Positions 45,735 through 54,776 of a stretch of 64,000 nt of DNA are shown here, in pieces. The translations under genes and the position numbers were made by a program. A model generated the notes under the pieces. It was not told where the DNA came from, searched no databases, and saw nothing but the letters and a program-made list of their open reading frames with translations. Every line of letters starts with the position of its first letter. Position 1 is the stretch's first letter. The DNA lies in the NCBI RefSeq assembly GCF_006385685.1, contig NZ_VFRP01000003.1, positions 248,001 through 312,000 on the forward strand. The letters run 5' to 3'. This DNA is from Amaricoccus solimangrovi. GTDB taxonomy: Bacteria; Pseudomonadota; Alphaproteobacteria; Rhodobacterales; Rhodobacteraceae.

Positions 45735-46463
45735 TCAGCCCGCGGCGGGCGGGGCCGCCGGCCGGGCCGGGTTGGCCGCCTTGATCGCGCGGGTGAAGGC
45801 GGTGACGAGGTTGAGCCCGCTCTGCTTGTCGAGCCCCGCGCCCGCGAAGCCGAGTTCGGACACCGCCGTCAGCCGGCCGTTCACTTCGAAGAAGGCCCGC
45901 CAGAAGCGCGGCTCCAGCCCGGCGATCGGCTGGGGGCCACGGTCCTCCACATAGAGATAGAGCACGCCGTCGCGCTCCGCGCTTTCGAGCAGGCGCACCC
46001 CTTGGGGCTGCCCGCCGCGCCCGACCAGCGCGAGGCCCTGTGGGGTCCGCGCATAGCGGGCGAGATCGGCGAGCGATCGGGTCGCGGGGCCGTCGTCGCC
46101 GAGACCGGTCGGCGAGACGCTCGCCGTCATCGCCGCCCCGACCGGCGGCTTGGCGCGCGCCGCCTCCGCCACCGGTGCCGGCGCCGGTGGCGAGCCGGCG
46201 CTCGCGGCCGCGCCGGTGAGGCGCGGACCCGCGCCCGGGCCGCGCGCCAGCAGCGCGCAGTCGGTCACCAGCACGAAGGCGCCGGTCGAGGTCACGCTCG
46301 TGCTGTCGGAATCGACGCAGAAACCGGCCGGGGCCGCGATCGTCAGCCGCTGGCCGCCCGTGGTCACCGTGGTCCGGGTCGGCGTGGTGCCGGAAACGCC
46401 AGGCTGCTCGCAGGCCGCGAGCAGGAACAGGGCGGCGATGCCCGCCGCCTTGGAAATACGCAT
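45735..46463 (-). CDS. Putative lipoprotein of unknown function
   Basis: A 242-residue protein with a lipoprotein signal MRISKAAGIAALFLLAAC (lipobox LAAC). After the lipid anchor come IAAPAGFCVDSDSTSVTSTGAFVLVTDCALLA, with two cysteines that could form a disulfide, a proline/alanine-rich linker near residues 85-110, and a second domain with YLYVEDRGPQPIAGLEPRFWRAFFEVNGRL. I recall similar proteins in Rhodobacterales but know no function. It probably sits in the outer membrane or on the periplasmic face. It is convergent with pip, 10 bases apart. Confidence 0.75.
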   Translation of the reverse strand: MRISKAAGIAALFLLAACEQPGVSGTTPTRTTVTTGGQRLTIAAPAGFCVDSDSTSVTSTGAFVLVTDCALLARGPGAGPRLTGAAASAGSPPAPAPVAEAARAKPPVGAAMTASVSPTGLGDDGPATRSLADLARYARTPQGLALVGRGGQPQGVRLLESAERDGVLYLYVEDRGPQPIAGLEPRFWRAFFEVNGRLTAVSELGFAGAGLDKQSGLNLVTAFTRAIKAANPARPAAPPAAG

Positions 46464-46653
46464 GAATCCGCCTCTTCTGTCTCGCGCGCGCCTCCCGGCG
46501 GTCCCGGCGGACGGGACGGCGGGGCCCGGCGCGCGTGACCCGTCCTAGGCGCTCGCCGGAGGGGGCGCAACCCCGGCTCCGCGCGCTTGCGTTCGGAGCT
46601 CCGCCCGGCGCAGGGTCGGGGTCGATACACGCGGTCCCGGCGGAGGGGATGGA

Positions 46654-47532
46654 ATGCGGCCCAGCCCCTTGCACGGTCCGGCCTTCGAGGCCTTCGTCGC
46701 CCCAGCGCGGCGGCGTCCCCGGCTCTGGCGGCTGATGCTCGGCGGGGTCCTCGCGGGCGCGGTCTGGCTCGCCACCGTGGCGTTCTGCCTCAGGCTCGCG
46801 CTGGCGCGGGGCCTCGGGCCGGGAGATCCCGGCCTCGTCATCGCCTATCTCTTCTCCTTCGCGGGGCTCGCGGGCGGCGCCGCGCTCGCCGCGCGGCTTC
46901 TCGGCGGCCGGGGGCCTGCCACGCTGATCGGCCCCGGCGGCTTCGAACCGCGCGCCTTCGCCTGGGGCGCGCTGGTGGTGGCGGGCTTCGCCACCGCCGG
47001 GGCGCTCGCCGGCGCGCTGTTCGACGATCCGCTCCGCCGGAGCCTCGCCCTCGGCCCCTGGCTCCGCGCGCTGCCGCTCGCCCTCCCGGCGCTTGCGATC
47101 CAGACCGCGGCCGAGGAACTCGCCTTCCGGGGCTTTCTCCTGCAGGGCCTCGCGGCCCGCTTCCGCGCGCCCCCGGTCTGGCTCGGCCTGCCCGCGCTCG
47201 TCTTCGGCGCGCTGCACTGGGATCCGGCGACCTATGGGCCGAACGCGCCGCTCGTCGTCGCGAACGCCGCGCTGATCGGACTCATCCTCGGCGATGTCAC
47301 CGCGCGGCGCGGCAACCTTTCGCTCGCGATGGGGATGCATTTCGCCAACAACGCCGCGGCGCTGCTGCTCGTCGCCGCGCCCGGGCCGCTGAGCGGCCTC
47401 GCGCTCTGGGTCTCCTCGACCGGGCCGGATCAGCCGGCGGCCTTCGGGCGCCTGCTGCTCGTCGGCCTCGGCGCGACGCTAGCCTGTTACGCGCTCTGGC
47501 TCGGGTGGAACCGGCGCGGCGGGCGTGGCTGA
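46654..47532 (+). CDS. CPBP family intramembrane metalloprotease
   Basis: A 292-residue inner-membrane protein with about seven hydrophobic helices. The three motifs of the CPBP (Rce1/type II CAAX protease) family are visible: EELAFRGFLLQG (about residue 152), LVFGALHW (about 190) and MGMHFANNAAALL (about 229), which give the glutamates and histidines of the active site. Substrates of bacterial members are mostly unknown. The last 54 bases overlap, tail to tail, with the sulfotransferase gene on the other strand. Confidence 0.88.
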   Translation: MRPSPLHGPAFEAFVAPARRRPRLWRLMLGGVLAGAVWLATVAFCLRLALARGLGPGDPGLVIAYLFSFAGLAGGAALAARLLGGRGPATLIGPGGFEPRAFAWGALVVAGFATAGALAGALFDDPLRRSLALGPWLRALPLALPALAIQTAAEELAFRGFLLQGLAARFRAPPVWLGLPALVFGALHWDPATYGPNAPLVVANAALIGLILGDVTARRGNLSLAMGMHFANNAAALLLVAAPGPLSGLALWVSSTGPDQPAAFGRLLLVGLGATLACYALWLGWNRRGGRG

Positions 47533-48432
47533 GGCGTCGGGCAGATAGCCGAAATGGCGCAGCACCTCGCCGCAGCGCGCCTCGATCTCGGCCCGCGCCG
47601 CCGGGTCGAGCCGCGCCAGCGAGGTCGCGTTCGCATCGGCGCGCATGTGCCCGGCCATCTCTGCGAAGGTGTAGCAGCGGTTGATCTTCTCGATGCCGAC
47701 GATCCGGTCCCCGTCCATGATCCGGTGCTTGTCCTGGAGCATCACGCCCCGGGTCCTGTTCGGATCGAGGCCGCAGAAGCCGAACATCTCGAGGCTGACC
47801 TTCCAGGGGTCCGCCAGCAGATCCTCGAACCGCCAGGTCCGGACCGGCAGGCCCGCCGCCTCGTATTCCATGAGCCAGCGGCCGAACCGGTCGTAGAGCG
47901 CGGTCGCCTGCGCGACGCCGGCCCGGCGCGCCATCTGCCCCTCGCAGACGCCGCGCCCGTCGCGGATGACTCCGACGAAACGCGCGTCCGGATAGAGTTC
48001 CAGCAGGTCCGGAACCAGCCCGACATTGTAGTTCATCACCTTCACGACCATCCGGTCGGGCGGCAGGTCGTCGGAATAGAAGCCCCGCTCGCGGAGCACC
48101 GCCTTGTAGGAGGCGATCTTGCCCGCGTTGGCCCGCACCGAATCCGCCAGCCCCGCGCGAAGCGCCCGGCCGGCGAGGCCCCGCAGCGGCCGCTCCCGCC
48201 GGAGCGGCGCGTCGAGGTTCAGCACATCGCCCCGCGTCAGCCAGATCGGCGCGTAGCGCAGCAGCTTGCGCGCCTGGCGCAGCGGCTCCTTCCGCAGCGT
48301 CCGCGGCCGGAACGGCTCATGGAACTCGCCCTGGGGCCAGAGGGTCGCGGGGTGGGAGCGGAAGATGTTGAGCGGCTGATTCGTGCCGCCCCGCTGAAGT
48401 CCGAGAATGAAAACAGGTCCGGCGCCACTCAC
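47479..48432 (-). CDS. Sulfotransferase family protein
   Basis: A 317-residue cytoplasmic protein. [23 protein letters not shown] stands for the 5'-phosphosulfate-binding loop (usually GxxRSGTT; here GLQRGGTN) and [16 protein letters not shown] for the 3'-phosphate site. [24 protein letters not shown] is the conserved C-terminal region. It would transfer sulfate from PAPS to an unknown acceptor, perhaps a saccharide or lipid. The start is GTG 48432; no strong Shine-Dalgarno sequence is seen. The 3' end overlaps the CPBP gene by 54 bases. Confidence 0.78.
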   Translation of the reverse strand: MSGAGPVFILGLQRGGTNQPLNIFRSHPATLWPQGEFHEPFRPRTLRKEPLRQARKLLRYAPIWLTRGDVLNLDAPLRRERPLRGLAGRALRAGLADSVRANAGKIASYKAVLRERGFYSDDLPPDRMVVKVMNYNVGLVPDLLELYPDARFVGVIRDGRGVCEGQMARRAGVAQATALYDRFGRWLMEYEAAGLPVRTWRFEDLLADPWKVSLEMFGFCGLDPNRTRGVMLQDKHRIMDGDRIVGIEKINRCYTFAEMAGHMRADANATSLARLDPAARAEIEARCGEVLRHFGYLPDASATPAAPVPPEPERVTG

Positions 48433-48672
48433 TCGCCAATCTCCTCGCCGCGCACAGGTACTCCGCCGCCATTGTGGGCGATTTCGGGCAAGGGCGTCAA
48501 CGCGGTCCCGGAAACCGCGCGGGCCGCCGCGGATCTCCGACGGAAGGCTCCCCGGACTCGAGGACCGGCTACCGTCGCGGGGCGCCGGGCGGCCGGGGTG
48601 GCGAAGATTGCATTCGCGCCGCGCCGGGAATATCTAGGCCAGCGGATCGACGACGGGAGGATCTGTCGCGCA

Positions 48673-49581
48673 ATGAGCTGGATTTCCAACTACGTCCGCC
48701 CGAAGATCAACTCGCTCTTCGCCCGGCGCGAGGTGCCCGAGAATCTCTGGGTGAAATGCGACGGCTGCGGAACCATGCTGTTTCACCGCGAGCTCGCGGA
48801 CAATCTCAACGTCTGCCCGAACTGCGGCTATCACATGGCGATCAGCCCGCGGGACCGTTTCCGCGCGCTCTTCGACGGCGGGGTCTTCGTCGAGGTCGAC
48901 GTGCCGAAGCCGATCGCGGATCCGCTGGGCTTCAAGGACCAGAAGAAATATCCCGACCGCCTGCGCGAGGCGCGCAAGAAGACCGGCGAGGAAGATGCGA
49001 TGCTCGTCGCCGAAGGCGAGATCGGCCGGCTGAAGACCGTCTGCGTGGGCCAGGACTTCGCCTTCATGGGCGGCTCGATGGGCATGTATGTCGGCAATGC
49101 GATCGTCGCAGGCGCCGAGCGCGCGCTGAAGCGCAAGTGCCCGCTGGTGCTCTTCGCCGCGGCGGGCGGGGCGCGGATGCAGGAGGGGATCCTGAGCCTG
49201 ATGCAGATGCCGCGCGCGACCGTCGCGGCGCAGATGCTGCGCGAGGCGGGGCTGCCCTATGTCGTCGTGCTGACCGATCCGACCACCGGCGGCGTGACCG
49301 CGAGCTATGCGATGCTGGGCGACGTGCAGATCGCCGAACCCGGCGCGCTCATCTGCTTTGCCGGGCCGCGCGTGATCGAGCAGACGATCCGCGAGACGCT
49401 GCCCGAGGGGTTCCAGCGCTCGGAATACCTGCTCGACCACGGGATGCTCGACATGGTGGTGAAACGCGGCGAAATGCGCGAGGTGCTGACCCGGCTCCTG
49501 CGGCTCCTGACCGACCAGCCGCCGGCGGTGCTGGGGGAGCTTTCCGCCGCCCCGGTCGAAATGCCGGCCGAGCCTTCCTGA
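48673..49581 (+). CDS. accD: Acetyl-CoA carboxylase carboxyltransferase subunit beta
   Basis: A 302-residue subunit that, with AccA, moves the carboxyl group from biotin to acetyl-CoA, the first step of fatty-acid synthesis. The N-terminal zinc ribbon is CDGCGTMLF and CPNCGYHM (four cysteines at about residues 29-51). The crotonase-like core has [34 protein letters not shown] and [14 protein letters not shown]. It is followed after 10 bases by folC, a pairing seen in many proteobacteria. Confidence 0.97.
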   Translation: MSWISNYVRPKINSLFARREVPENLWVKCDGCGTMLFHRELADNLNVCPNCGYHMAISPRDRFRALFDGGVFVEVDVPKPIADPLGFKDQKKYPDRLREARKKTGEEDAMLVAEGEIGRLKTVCVGQDFAFMGGSMGMYVGNAIVAGAERALKRKCPLVLFAAAGGARMQEGILSLMQMPRATVAAQMLREAGLPYVVVLTDPTTGGVTASYAMLGDVQIAEPGALICFAGPRVIEQTIRETLPEGFQRSEYLLDHGMLDMVVKRGEMREVLTRLLRLLTDQPPAVLGELSAAPVEMPAEPS

Positions 49582-49591
49582 GGTCCGCCCC

Positions 49592-50881
49592 ATGACCCGC
49601 GCCGCGCCGGAGGCGCCCGGTTCCGACCGGGTGCTCGAACGTCTGATGACGCTGCACCCCAAGATCATCGACCTGACGCTCGGCCGGGTCGAGCGGCTTC
49701 TGGCCGCGCTCGGCCATCCCGAACGCCGCCTGCCGCCGGTGATCCACGTCGCGGGCACCAACGGCAAGGGCTCGACACTCGCGATGATCCGCGCGGGGCT
49801 GGAGGCCGAGGGCAAGGTTGTCCACGTCTATACCTCGCCCCATCTCGCCCGTTTCCACGAGCGGGTGCGCGTCGCGGGCGAACTGATCGCGGAGGACGCG
49901 CTGATCGCGCTGCTGGAGCGGTGCGAGGCGGCGAACGGCGGCGCGCCGATCACCTTCTTCGAGATCACCACCGCCGCCGCCCTGCTCGCCTTCGCCGAGA
50001 CCCCCGCCGACTACACGCTGCTCGAGGTCGGGCTCGGCGGCCGGCTCGATGCCACGAACGTGATCGCGGAGCCGGCGGCGACGGTGATCACGCCGGTCTC
50101 GATCGACCACCAGCAGTATCTCGGCGAGACCCTCGGCGAAATCGCGGGCGAGAAGGCGGGGATCCTGAAGCCCGGCGTCACGAGCGTGATCGGCCCGCAG
50201 GAGGCCGCGGCGCTCGACGTGATCGAGGCGCGGGCGGCGGCCATCGGCGCGCCGCTCACGGTCGCGAACCGCGACTGGCAGGTCTGGGAGGAGCGCGGGC
50301 GGATCGCCTATCTCGACGCGCGCGGGCTTCTCGATCTGCCGCGGCCGAACCTGATCGGCGCGCACCAGGTGTCTAACGCCGGCGCGGCGCTTGCGACGCT
50401 GCGCCATCTCGGCGTCTCGGAGGCGGGTTGCGAGGCGGCGGTGACGCGCGCCGAATGGCCTGCGCGGCTGCAGCGCCTGCGCCGGGGACCGCTCGTCGAG
50501 GCGGCGGGCGGCTGCGAACTCTGGCTCGACGGCGGGCACAACCCGGCGGCGGGCGAGGCGCTGGCCGAGGCGCTCGGGCGCCTGCCGGAACGCCCGCTCC
50601 ACCTCGTGACGGGGATGCTGAACACCAAGGATATCTCGGGCTTCCTGCGCCCGCTCGCCGCGCTCGCCCGCGATCTGCGCGGGGTGAGCATCCCGGGCGA
50701 GGCCGCGACGCTCTCGGGCCCCGAGACGGTCGCGGTGGCGCGGGGCGTCGGCATGAAGGCCGAGCCGGCGGCGGACGTGGCGGACGCCATCGCCGAGATC
50801 CGCGCCGGGGATCCCGGGGCGCGCATTCTCATCTGCGGATCGCTCTACCTCGCCGGGCGGGTGCTGCGGGAGAACGGCTGA
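49592..50881 (+). CDS. folC: Folylpolyglutamate synthase/dihydrofolate synthase
   Basis: A 429-residue Mur-ligase-family enzyme that adds glutamate to dihydropteroate and to reduced folates. The ATP P-loop is VAGTNGKGSTLAM (about residues 53-65), followed by YTSPHLARFHERVRV, the folate-binding region, and EVGLGGRLDATNVI with metal ligands. SIDHQQYLGETLGEIAGEKAGI and LDGGHNPAAGEAL complete the family signature. It is co-transcribed with accD and followed by an inverted-repeat element and convergent trxA. Confidence 0.96.
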   Translation: MTRAAPEAPGSDRVLERLMTLHPKIIDLTLGRVERLLAALGHPERRLPPVIHVAGTNGKGSTLAMIRAGLEAEGKVVHVYTSPHLARFHERVRVAGELIAEDALIALLERCEAANGGAPITFFEITTAAALLAFAETPADYTLLEVGLGGRLDATNVIAEPAATVITPVSIDHQQYLGETLGEIAGEKAGILKPGVTSVIGPQEAAALDVIEARAAAIGAPLTVANRDWQVWEERGRIAYLDARGLLDLPRPNLIGAHQVSNAGAALATLRHLGVSEAGCEAAVTRAEWPARLQRLRRGPLVEAAGGCELWLDGGHNPAAGEALAEALGRLPERPLHLVTGMLNTKDISGFLRPLAALARDLRGVSIPGEAATLSGPETVAVARGVGMKAEPAADVADAIAEIRAGDPGARILICGSLYLAGRVLRENG

Positions 50882-50892
50882 ACGCCGGGGGG

Positions 50893-50983
50893 GGCGGACA
50901 GATGTCCGCCCTGCGAAGAGGGGCGGACCACAAGGCCCGCCCCCTCAACCCGATCGAACATGTAGGGCGGACTTCAGTCCGCC
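50893..50983. repeat. Inverted repeat element, copy 2 (diverged)
   Basis: GGCGGACAGATGTCCGCCC at 50893-50911 is identical to the arm of the element at 13856. The opposite arm, from 50962 (GTAGGGCGGAC, TTCA, GTCCGCC), is here 47 bases away, with a further GGGCGG/CCGCCC dyad between. Like copy 1 it lies between two convergent genes (folC and trxA). Confidence 0.85.
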
Positions 50984-51002
50984 ATCCGCCCGCGCCGCCG
51001 TC

Positions 51003-51323
51003 TCAGACCGAATCCTCGATCCAGCCCTTGAGGCTCGCCTTCGGCGCGGCGCCGGTGCGGTTCGAGACGACCTCGCCGCCCTTGAACATGAAGAGCGCCG
51101 GAATGCCGCGGACGCCGAACTGCGCCGGGATCCCCGGGTTCTCGTCCACGTTCACCTTCGCGACCTTGATCTTGCCCTCGTATTCGGTGGCAAGCTCTTC
51201 CAGCGCCGGGCCGATCATGCGGCAGGGGCCGCACCATTCAGCCCAGAAATCGACCAGGACAGGCACGTCGGACGAGAGAACCTCGTCCTGGAAATTGCTG
51301 TCCGTCACCTTGACCGTCGCCAT
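51003..51323 (-). CDS. trxA: Thioredoxin
   Basis: A 106-residue cytoplasmic thioredoxin. [17 protein letters not shown] opens the fold, the redox site is [20 protein letters not shown] (WCGPC at about residues 30-34), and the cis-proline is in [16 protein letters not shown] 51323 has GAGGAG on the minus strand; the in-frame ATG at 51353 would lie on the promoter. It is the last gene of the leftward run from tsaE, but has a promoter of its own in the 75-base gap after addA. Confidence 0.97.
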   Translation of the reverse strand: MATVKVTDSNFQDEVLSSDVPVLVDFWAEWCGPCRMIGPALEELATEYEGKIKVAKVNVDENPGIPAQFGVRGIPALFMFKGGEVVSNRTGAAPKASLKGWIEDSV

Positions 51324-51353
51324 TGCTCGGCTCCTCGAATGAAGTTGGAGCAT

Positions 51354-51382
51354 AACCTATGGAGCACCCCCCGGGGGGTCAA
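51354..51382 (-). promoter_or_regulatory. trxA promoter with C6G6 palindrome in the spacer
   Basis: On the minus strand TTGACC (51382-51377) and TAGGTT (51359-51354) are exactly 17 bases apart, about 31 bases before the trxA ATG. The spacer and the -35 edge contain a perfect 14-bp palindrome, A C6 G6 T, at 51366-51379. Confidence 0.65.
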
Positions 51383-51398
51383 GGGAGCGCCCGCCGGA

Positions 51399-54300
51399 TC
51401 ATGCCCGGCATTCCGCCAGCGCCCGGGCGAGCGCTGCCGCGGTCAGGGCGCCGGGCAGCGGCATGAGCCGCGCGCTCCGCGTCCAGAGCACCGCCGTCTC
51501 GATCCGCCTGCCCGGCCAGATCGGGGCGAGCGCGGCGGCGTAGGCGCCCATCTGCCGCAGGATGCCCTCGGGCACCTGCTCCGGCGCCTCCGGCACGCCG
51601 CGGTTCGACTTGAAATCGACCGCGAGCACCCGCTCCGGCCCGACCACCAGCCGGTCGATCCGGCCGATCAGCCGCCGGCCCCGCGCCTCGGGCATCGGCG
51701 CCGCGATCTCCACCTCGGCGAGCGTGTCCGGTCCGAAGAGGAAGTCGAGTTCCGGCGCCAGCAGCACCCCCTCCGCCTCGGCGAGGAGCGCGGGAAGGTC
51801 GTCGCGGCCGGGCAGGAGGCGCGCGGCGAGGGCGGGCCAGTCCGCGCGCGCCCGCCCGCGCAGCCGTTCGAGCAGCAGGTGCGCCGCCTCGCCGCGGGCG
51901 AGCGGGTCGCCCTCCTCCGCGAAGGCCTCCGCCTCGAAGGGCAGGGCATGGACGCCGCCGAGGTTGGACGGGGTGAGGAACACCGCCTCCGCCTCCTCCG
52001 GGATCCGCGCGGGGCGCAGCGCCCAGTCGGGCGGCGCGGGCGGCTCGGCCTCGGGTTCCGGCGCCTTCGCCACGCCCTCTTCCCAGCCCTTGGCCAGCGT
52101 CAGCCCATCCTCCGTCTCCTCCGGGGAGAGGCCGCGCAGCGCGGTCTCGACCAGCCCGTACCAGCTCCCGTCGCCCTCCTTCGGCGGCTGGCCCGCGCCC
52201 GCGACGATGAGCCAGGACCGCGCGCGGGTCAGCGCGACGTAGAGCAGCCGCAGGTTCTCCGCGCGCACCAGCCCGCGGCGCTCCCGCTCGGCGCGTTCCA
52301 GCGCGGGGGGCGTGGCATCGGCGCGCGCGCGCCAGGCGGCGCCGGCCGGATCGAGGCGGAGCAGCTGCGGCGGGTTGCCCCCGTCCCGCCGGGGCGCCGT
52401 GTCGGGCAGGATCACGATCGGCGCCTCGAGTCCCTTGGAGCCATGCACCGTCATCACCCGCGCCTGGTCGGCGGTATCCTCGAGCCGACGCTTGACCTTC
52501 ATCTCCTCGCGGTCGATCCAGTCGAGGAACCCGGTGAGGCTCGGCGCCTCGCCGGTCTCGTAGGCGAGCGCCTGATCGAGCAGCGCGTCGATCGCATCCT
52601 CCGCCTCGTGGCCCAGCCGGGCGACCAGCCGCCGGCGCCCGTCGTGGCGGATCAGGATCCGCTCCAGCAGTTCGAACGGACGCTCGTAATCGGCGCGGCC
52701 GCGGATGTCGTCGATCAGCCCGACGATGGCCGAGCCCGCCTCCCGCGCCCGGAGCGCGGCCCAGAGCGAGCCGTCGCGGTCATGCGCGAGATCGAAGAGC
52801 GCCTCCTCGCTCATGCCCCCGAGCGGCCCGCGCAGGAGCGCGGCGAGCGAGAGATCGTCGCCCGGCGTCGCCGCCACCCGCAGCAGGGCGAGCAGGTCGC
52901 GCACCGCGAGCTCCCCCTCGAGCTTCAGCACGTCGGCGCCCGCGACCGGCACCCGCTCGATCTTGAGCGCGCGGATGATCGCGTGGAACAGTTCCGCCCG
53001 GCGCTGGACCAGGATCAGCACGTCGCCCGGCCGCATCGCGCGGTTCTCGCCGGGCAGGAGCTTCCCCTCGTCGAGCCAGCCCCGGATCCGCCGCGCCACC
53101 CGGCGCGCGAGTTCGGCCACCGGATCGTCGGGCGCGACCGTCGCCTCCGGGCTCTCCCAGGGCGGTTCCTCGGCCCTGGCGGGCTTCGGCAGGAAGGGCC
53201 AGAGCTCGACCCGGCCCGGCATCTCCTCGCGGAAGGCGCGATGCTCCACACGCTCGAACCCGGCGCCGCCGGGTCCCGCGAAGACCTCATCCACGAGCCG
53301 CAGCACCGGCTTCGCGGAGCGGAAGGAATGGAGCAGGTCGCAGCGCTGGAGTTCCCGCCCCATGCCCGAGAGCATCGCGTCGTAGCTCCGGCGCATCTCG
53401 CCGAAGGCGACGGGGTCCGCGCCCTGGAAGCTGTAGATCGACTGCTTCTCGTCGCCGACCACGAAGATCGTCCGCTCGATCCCCCGGTCATCGAGGCCGA
53501 CGAAGAACTCGTCCGAGATCGCCTTGATGACCTGCCACTGCCGCGGGCTGGTGTCCTGCGCCTCGTCGACCAGGATATGGTCGAGGCCGCCATCGAGCCG
53601 CCACAGCACCCAGGCCGCGGTCTCCCGCCGCGAGAGCAGGTCGCGCGCGCGGTCGATCAGGTCGTCGAAATCGAGCAGGCCGCGCGCGCGCTTGCGCTTT
53701 TCGTAGAGGCCGAGGAAGGCGCGGGCGAAACGGTGCAGCGCCTCGCACCGCGCGAGGGCGGCGAGCGCGAGCCGCCGGGGCCGCGCCGCCTCGACCTTGC
53801 GCATCAGATGGTTGAGCGCGTTCGTCAGCGCGGGATGGGCCTCGCGCAATGCCTTGGTGGGGATCGAGCCGGCCTTCGCGGTGAAGGGATTGGCGCCGCT
53901 CTTCATCAGCAGGCAGCCTTCCAGCGCCGCGAGGCACGCCTCGGCGTCGCGAAGCCCGAGCGCCGCGCGGAGCGCCGCGCCGAGCTTGCCGTCGTTCTTC
54001 TCCCGGGGCGCGAGGATCGCGATCCATTCGCGCAGGCAGGCCACCGAGGGCTCGCTCAGCACTTCGTCGCGGAGCCCGTCGGCGGTCAGCCCCGGTTCGG
54101 CCTCGAGCGCGCGGGCGAGTTCCAGGGCGTCGAAGGGCGCGGCGAAATCCTCCCGCCGCTGGACGATCTCGAGCATCAGCGGATCGGGATCGTCGCCGGA
54201 GAGATACATGGCCATTCCCGCGACCGCGGCGGGGTCGGTGCCGGCGAGCGTGTCTAGCACTTCCTCGCGGAGAGCGCGCGCGGCGCGGTCGTCCAGCATC

Positions 54301-54776
54301 TGGAAGCTCGGCGCCACCCCCGCCTCGAGCGGGAAGCGGCGGAGCAGCGCGTCGCAGAAGGCGTGGATCGTCTGGATCTTCAGCCCGCCCGGCGTCTCGA
54401 GCCCGCGCGCGAAGAGCCGCCGCGCCTCGTTGAGTTCCTCCGCGCTCGGCGGCGGGCCCTCCTCGCCGAGCTTCAGGAGTTCGGCGCGCAGCGCGTCGTC
54501 GTCGAGCATCGCCCATTTGCCGAGCGTGGCGAAGAGCCGGTTCTGCATCTCCGCCGCCGCGGCCTTGGTATAGGTGAGGCAGAGGATGCGCCTGGGGTCG
54601 GTCCGGGCGAGGAGGAGCCGCGCCACGCGGTCGGTCAGCACGCGCGTCTTGCCCGAACCCGCGTTGGCCGAGACCCAGCTCGACGCGTCGGGCTTGGCCG
54701 CGCGCCATTGCGCCAGCGTCGCGTCGGTGGGCGCCCCGGCCGGTTCCGGCTTCGCGATCGGCCTCTGCTCGGTCAC
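51399..54776 (-). CDS. addA: Double-strand break repair helicase-nuclease AddA
   Basis: An 1125-residue UvrD-like helicase with a C-terminal nuclease, the motor of the AddAB complex that processes double-strand breaks for RecA. SWVSANAGSGKTRVLTDRVARL is Walker A (about residues 34-48), LDFDDLIDRA and DHILVDEAQDTSPRQW hold Walker B, VVGDEKQSIYSFQGAD motif III, and VMTVHGSKGLEAPIV and LRLLYVALTRAR motifs V-VI. Near residue 1060 the nuclease residues RVLAVDFKSNRG (D..K) are seen. It starts with GTG 54776 overlapping the addB stop (GTGA). Confidence 0.95.
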   Translation of the reverse strand: MTEQRPIAKPEPAGAPTDATLAQWRAAKPDASSWVSANAGSGKTRVLTDRVARLLLARTDPRRILCLTYTKAAAAEMQNRLFATLGKWAMLDDDALRAELLKLGEEGPPPSAEELNEARRLFARGLETPGGLKIQTIHAFCDALLRRFPLEAGVAPSFQMLDDRAARALREEVLDTLAGTDPAAVAGMAMYLSGDDPDPLMLEIVQRREDFAAPFDALELARALEAEPGLTADGLRDEVLSEPSVACLREWIAILAPREKNDGKLGAALRAALGLRDAEACLAALEGCLLMKSGANPFTAKAGSIPTKALREAHPALTNALNHLMRKVEAARPRRLALAALARCEALHRFARAFLGLYEKRKRARGLLDFDDLIDRARDLLSRRETAAWVLWRLDGGLDHILVDEAQDTSPRQWQVIKAISDEFFVGLDDRGIERTIFVVGDEKQSIYSFQGADPVAFGEMRRSYDAMLSGMGRELQRCDLLHSFRSAKPVLRLVDEVFAGPGGAGFERVEHRAFREEMPGRVELWPFLPKPARAEEPPWESPEATVAPDDPVAELARRVARRIRGWLDEGKLLPGENRAMRPGDVLILVQRRAELFHAIIRALKIERVPVAGADVLKLEGELAVRDLLALLRVAATPGDDLSLAALLRGPLGGMSEEALFDLAHDRDGSLWAALRAREAGSAIVGLIDDIRGRADYERPFELLERILIRHDGRRRLVARLGHEAEDAIDALLDQALAYETGEAPSLTGFLDWIDREEMKVKRRLEDTADQARVMTVHGSKGLEAPIVILPDTAPRRDGGNPPQLLRLDPAGAAWRARADATPPALERAERERRGLVRAENLRLLYVALTRARSWLIVAGAGQPPKEGDGSWYGLVETALRGLSPEETEDGLTLAKGWEEGVAKAPEPEAEPPAPPDWALRPARIPEEAEAVFLTPSNLGGVHALPFEAEAFAEEGDPLARGEAAHLLLERLRGRARADWPALAARLLPGRDDLPALLAEAEGVLLAPELDFLFGPDTLAEVEIAAPMPEARGRRLIGRIDRLVVGPERVLAVDFKSNRGVPEAPEQVPEGILRQMGAYAAALAPIWPGRRIETAVLWTRSARLMPLPGALTAAALARALAECRA

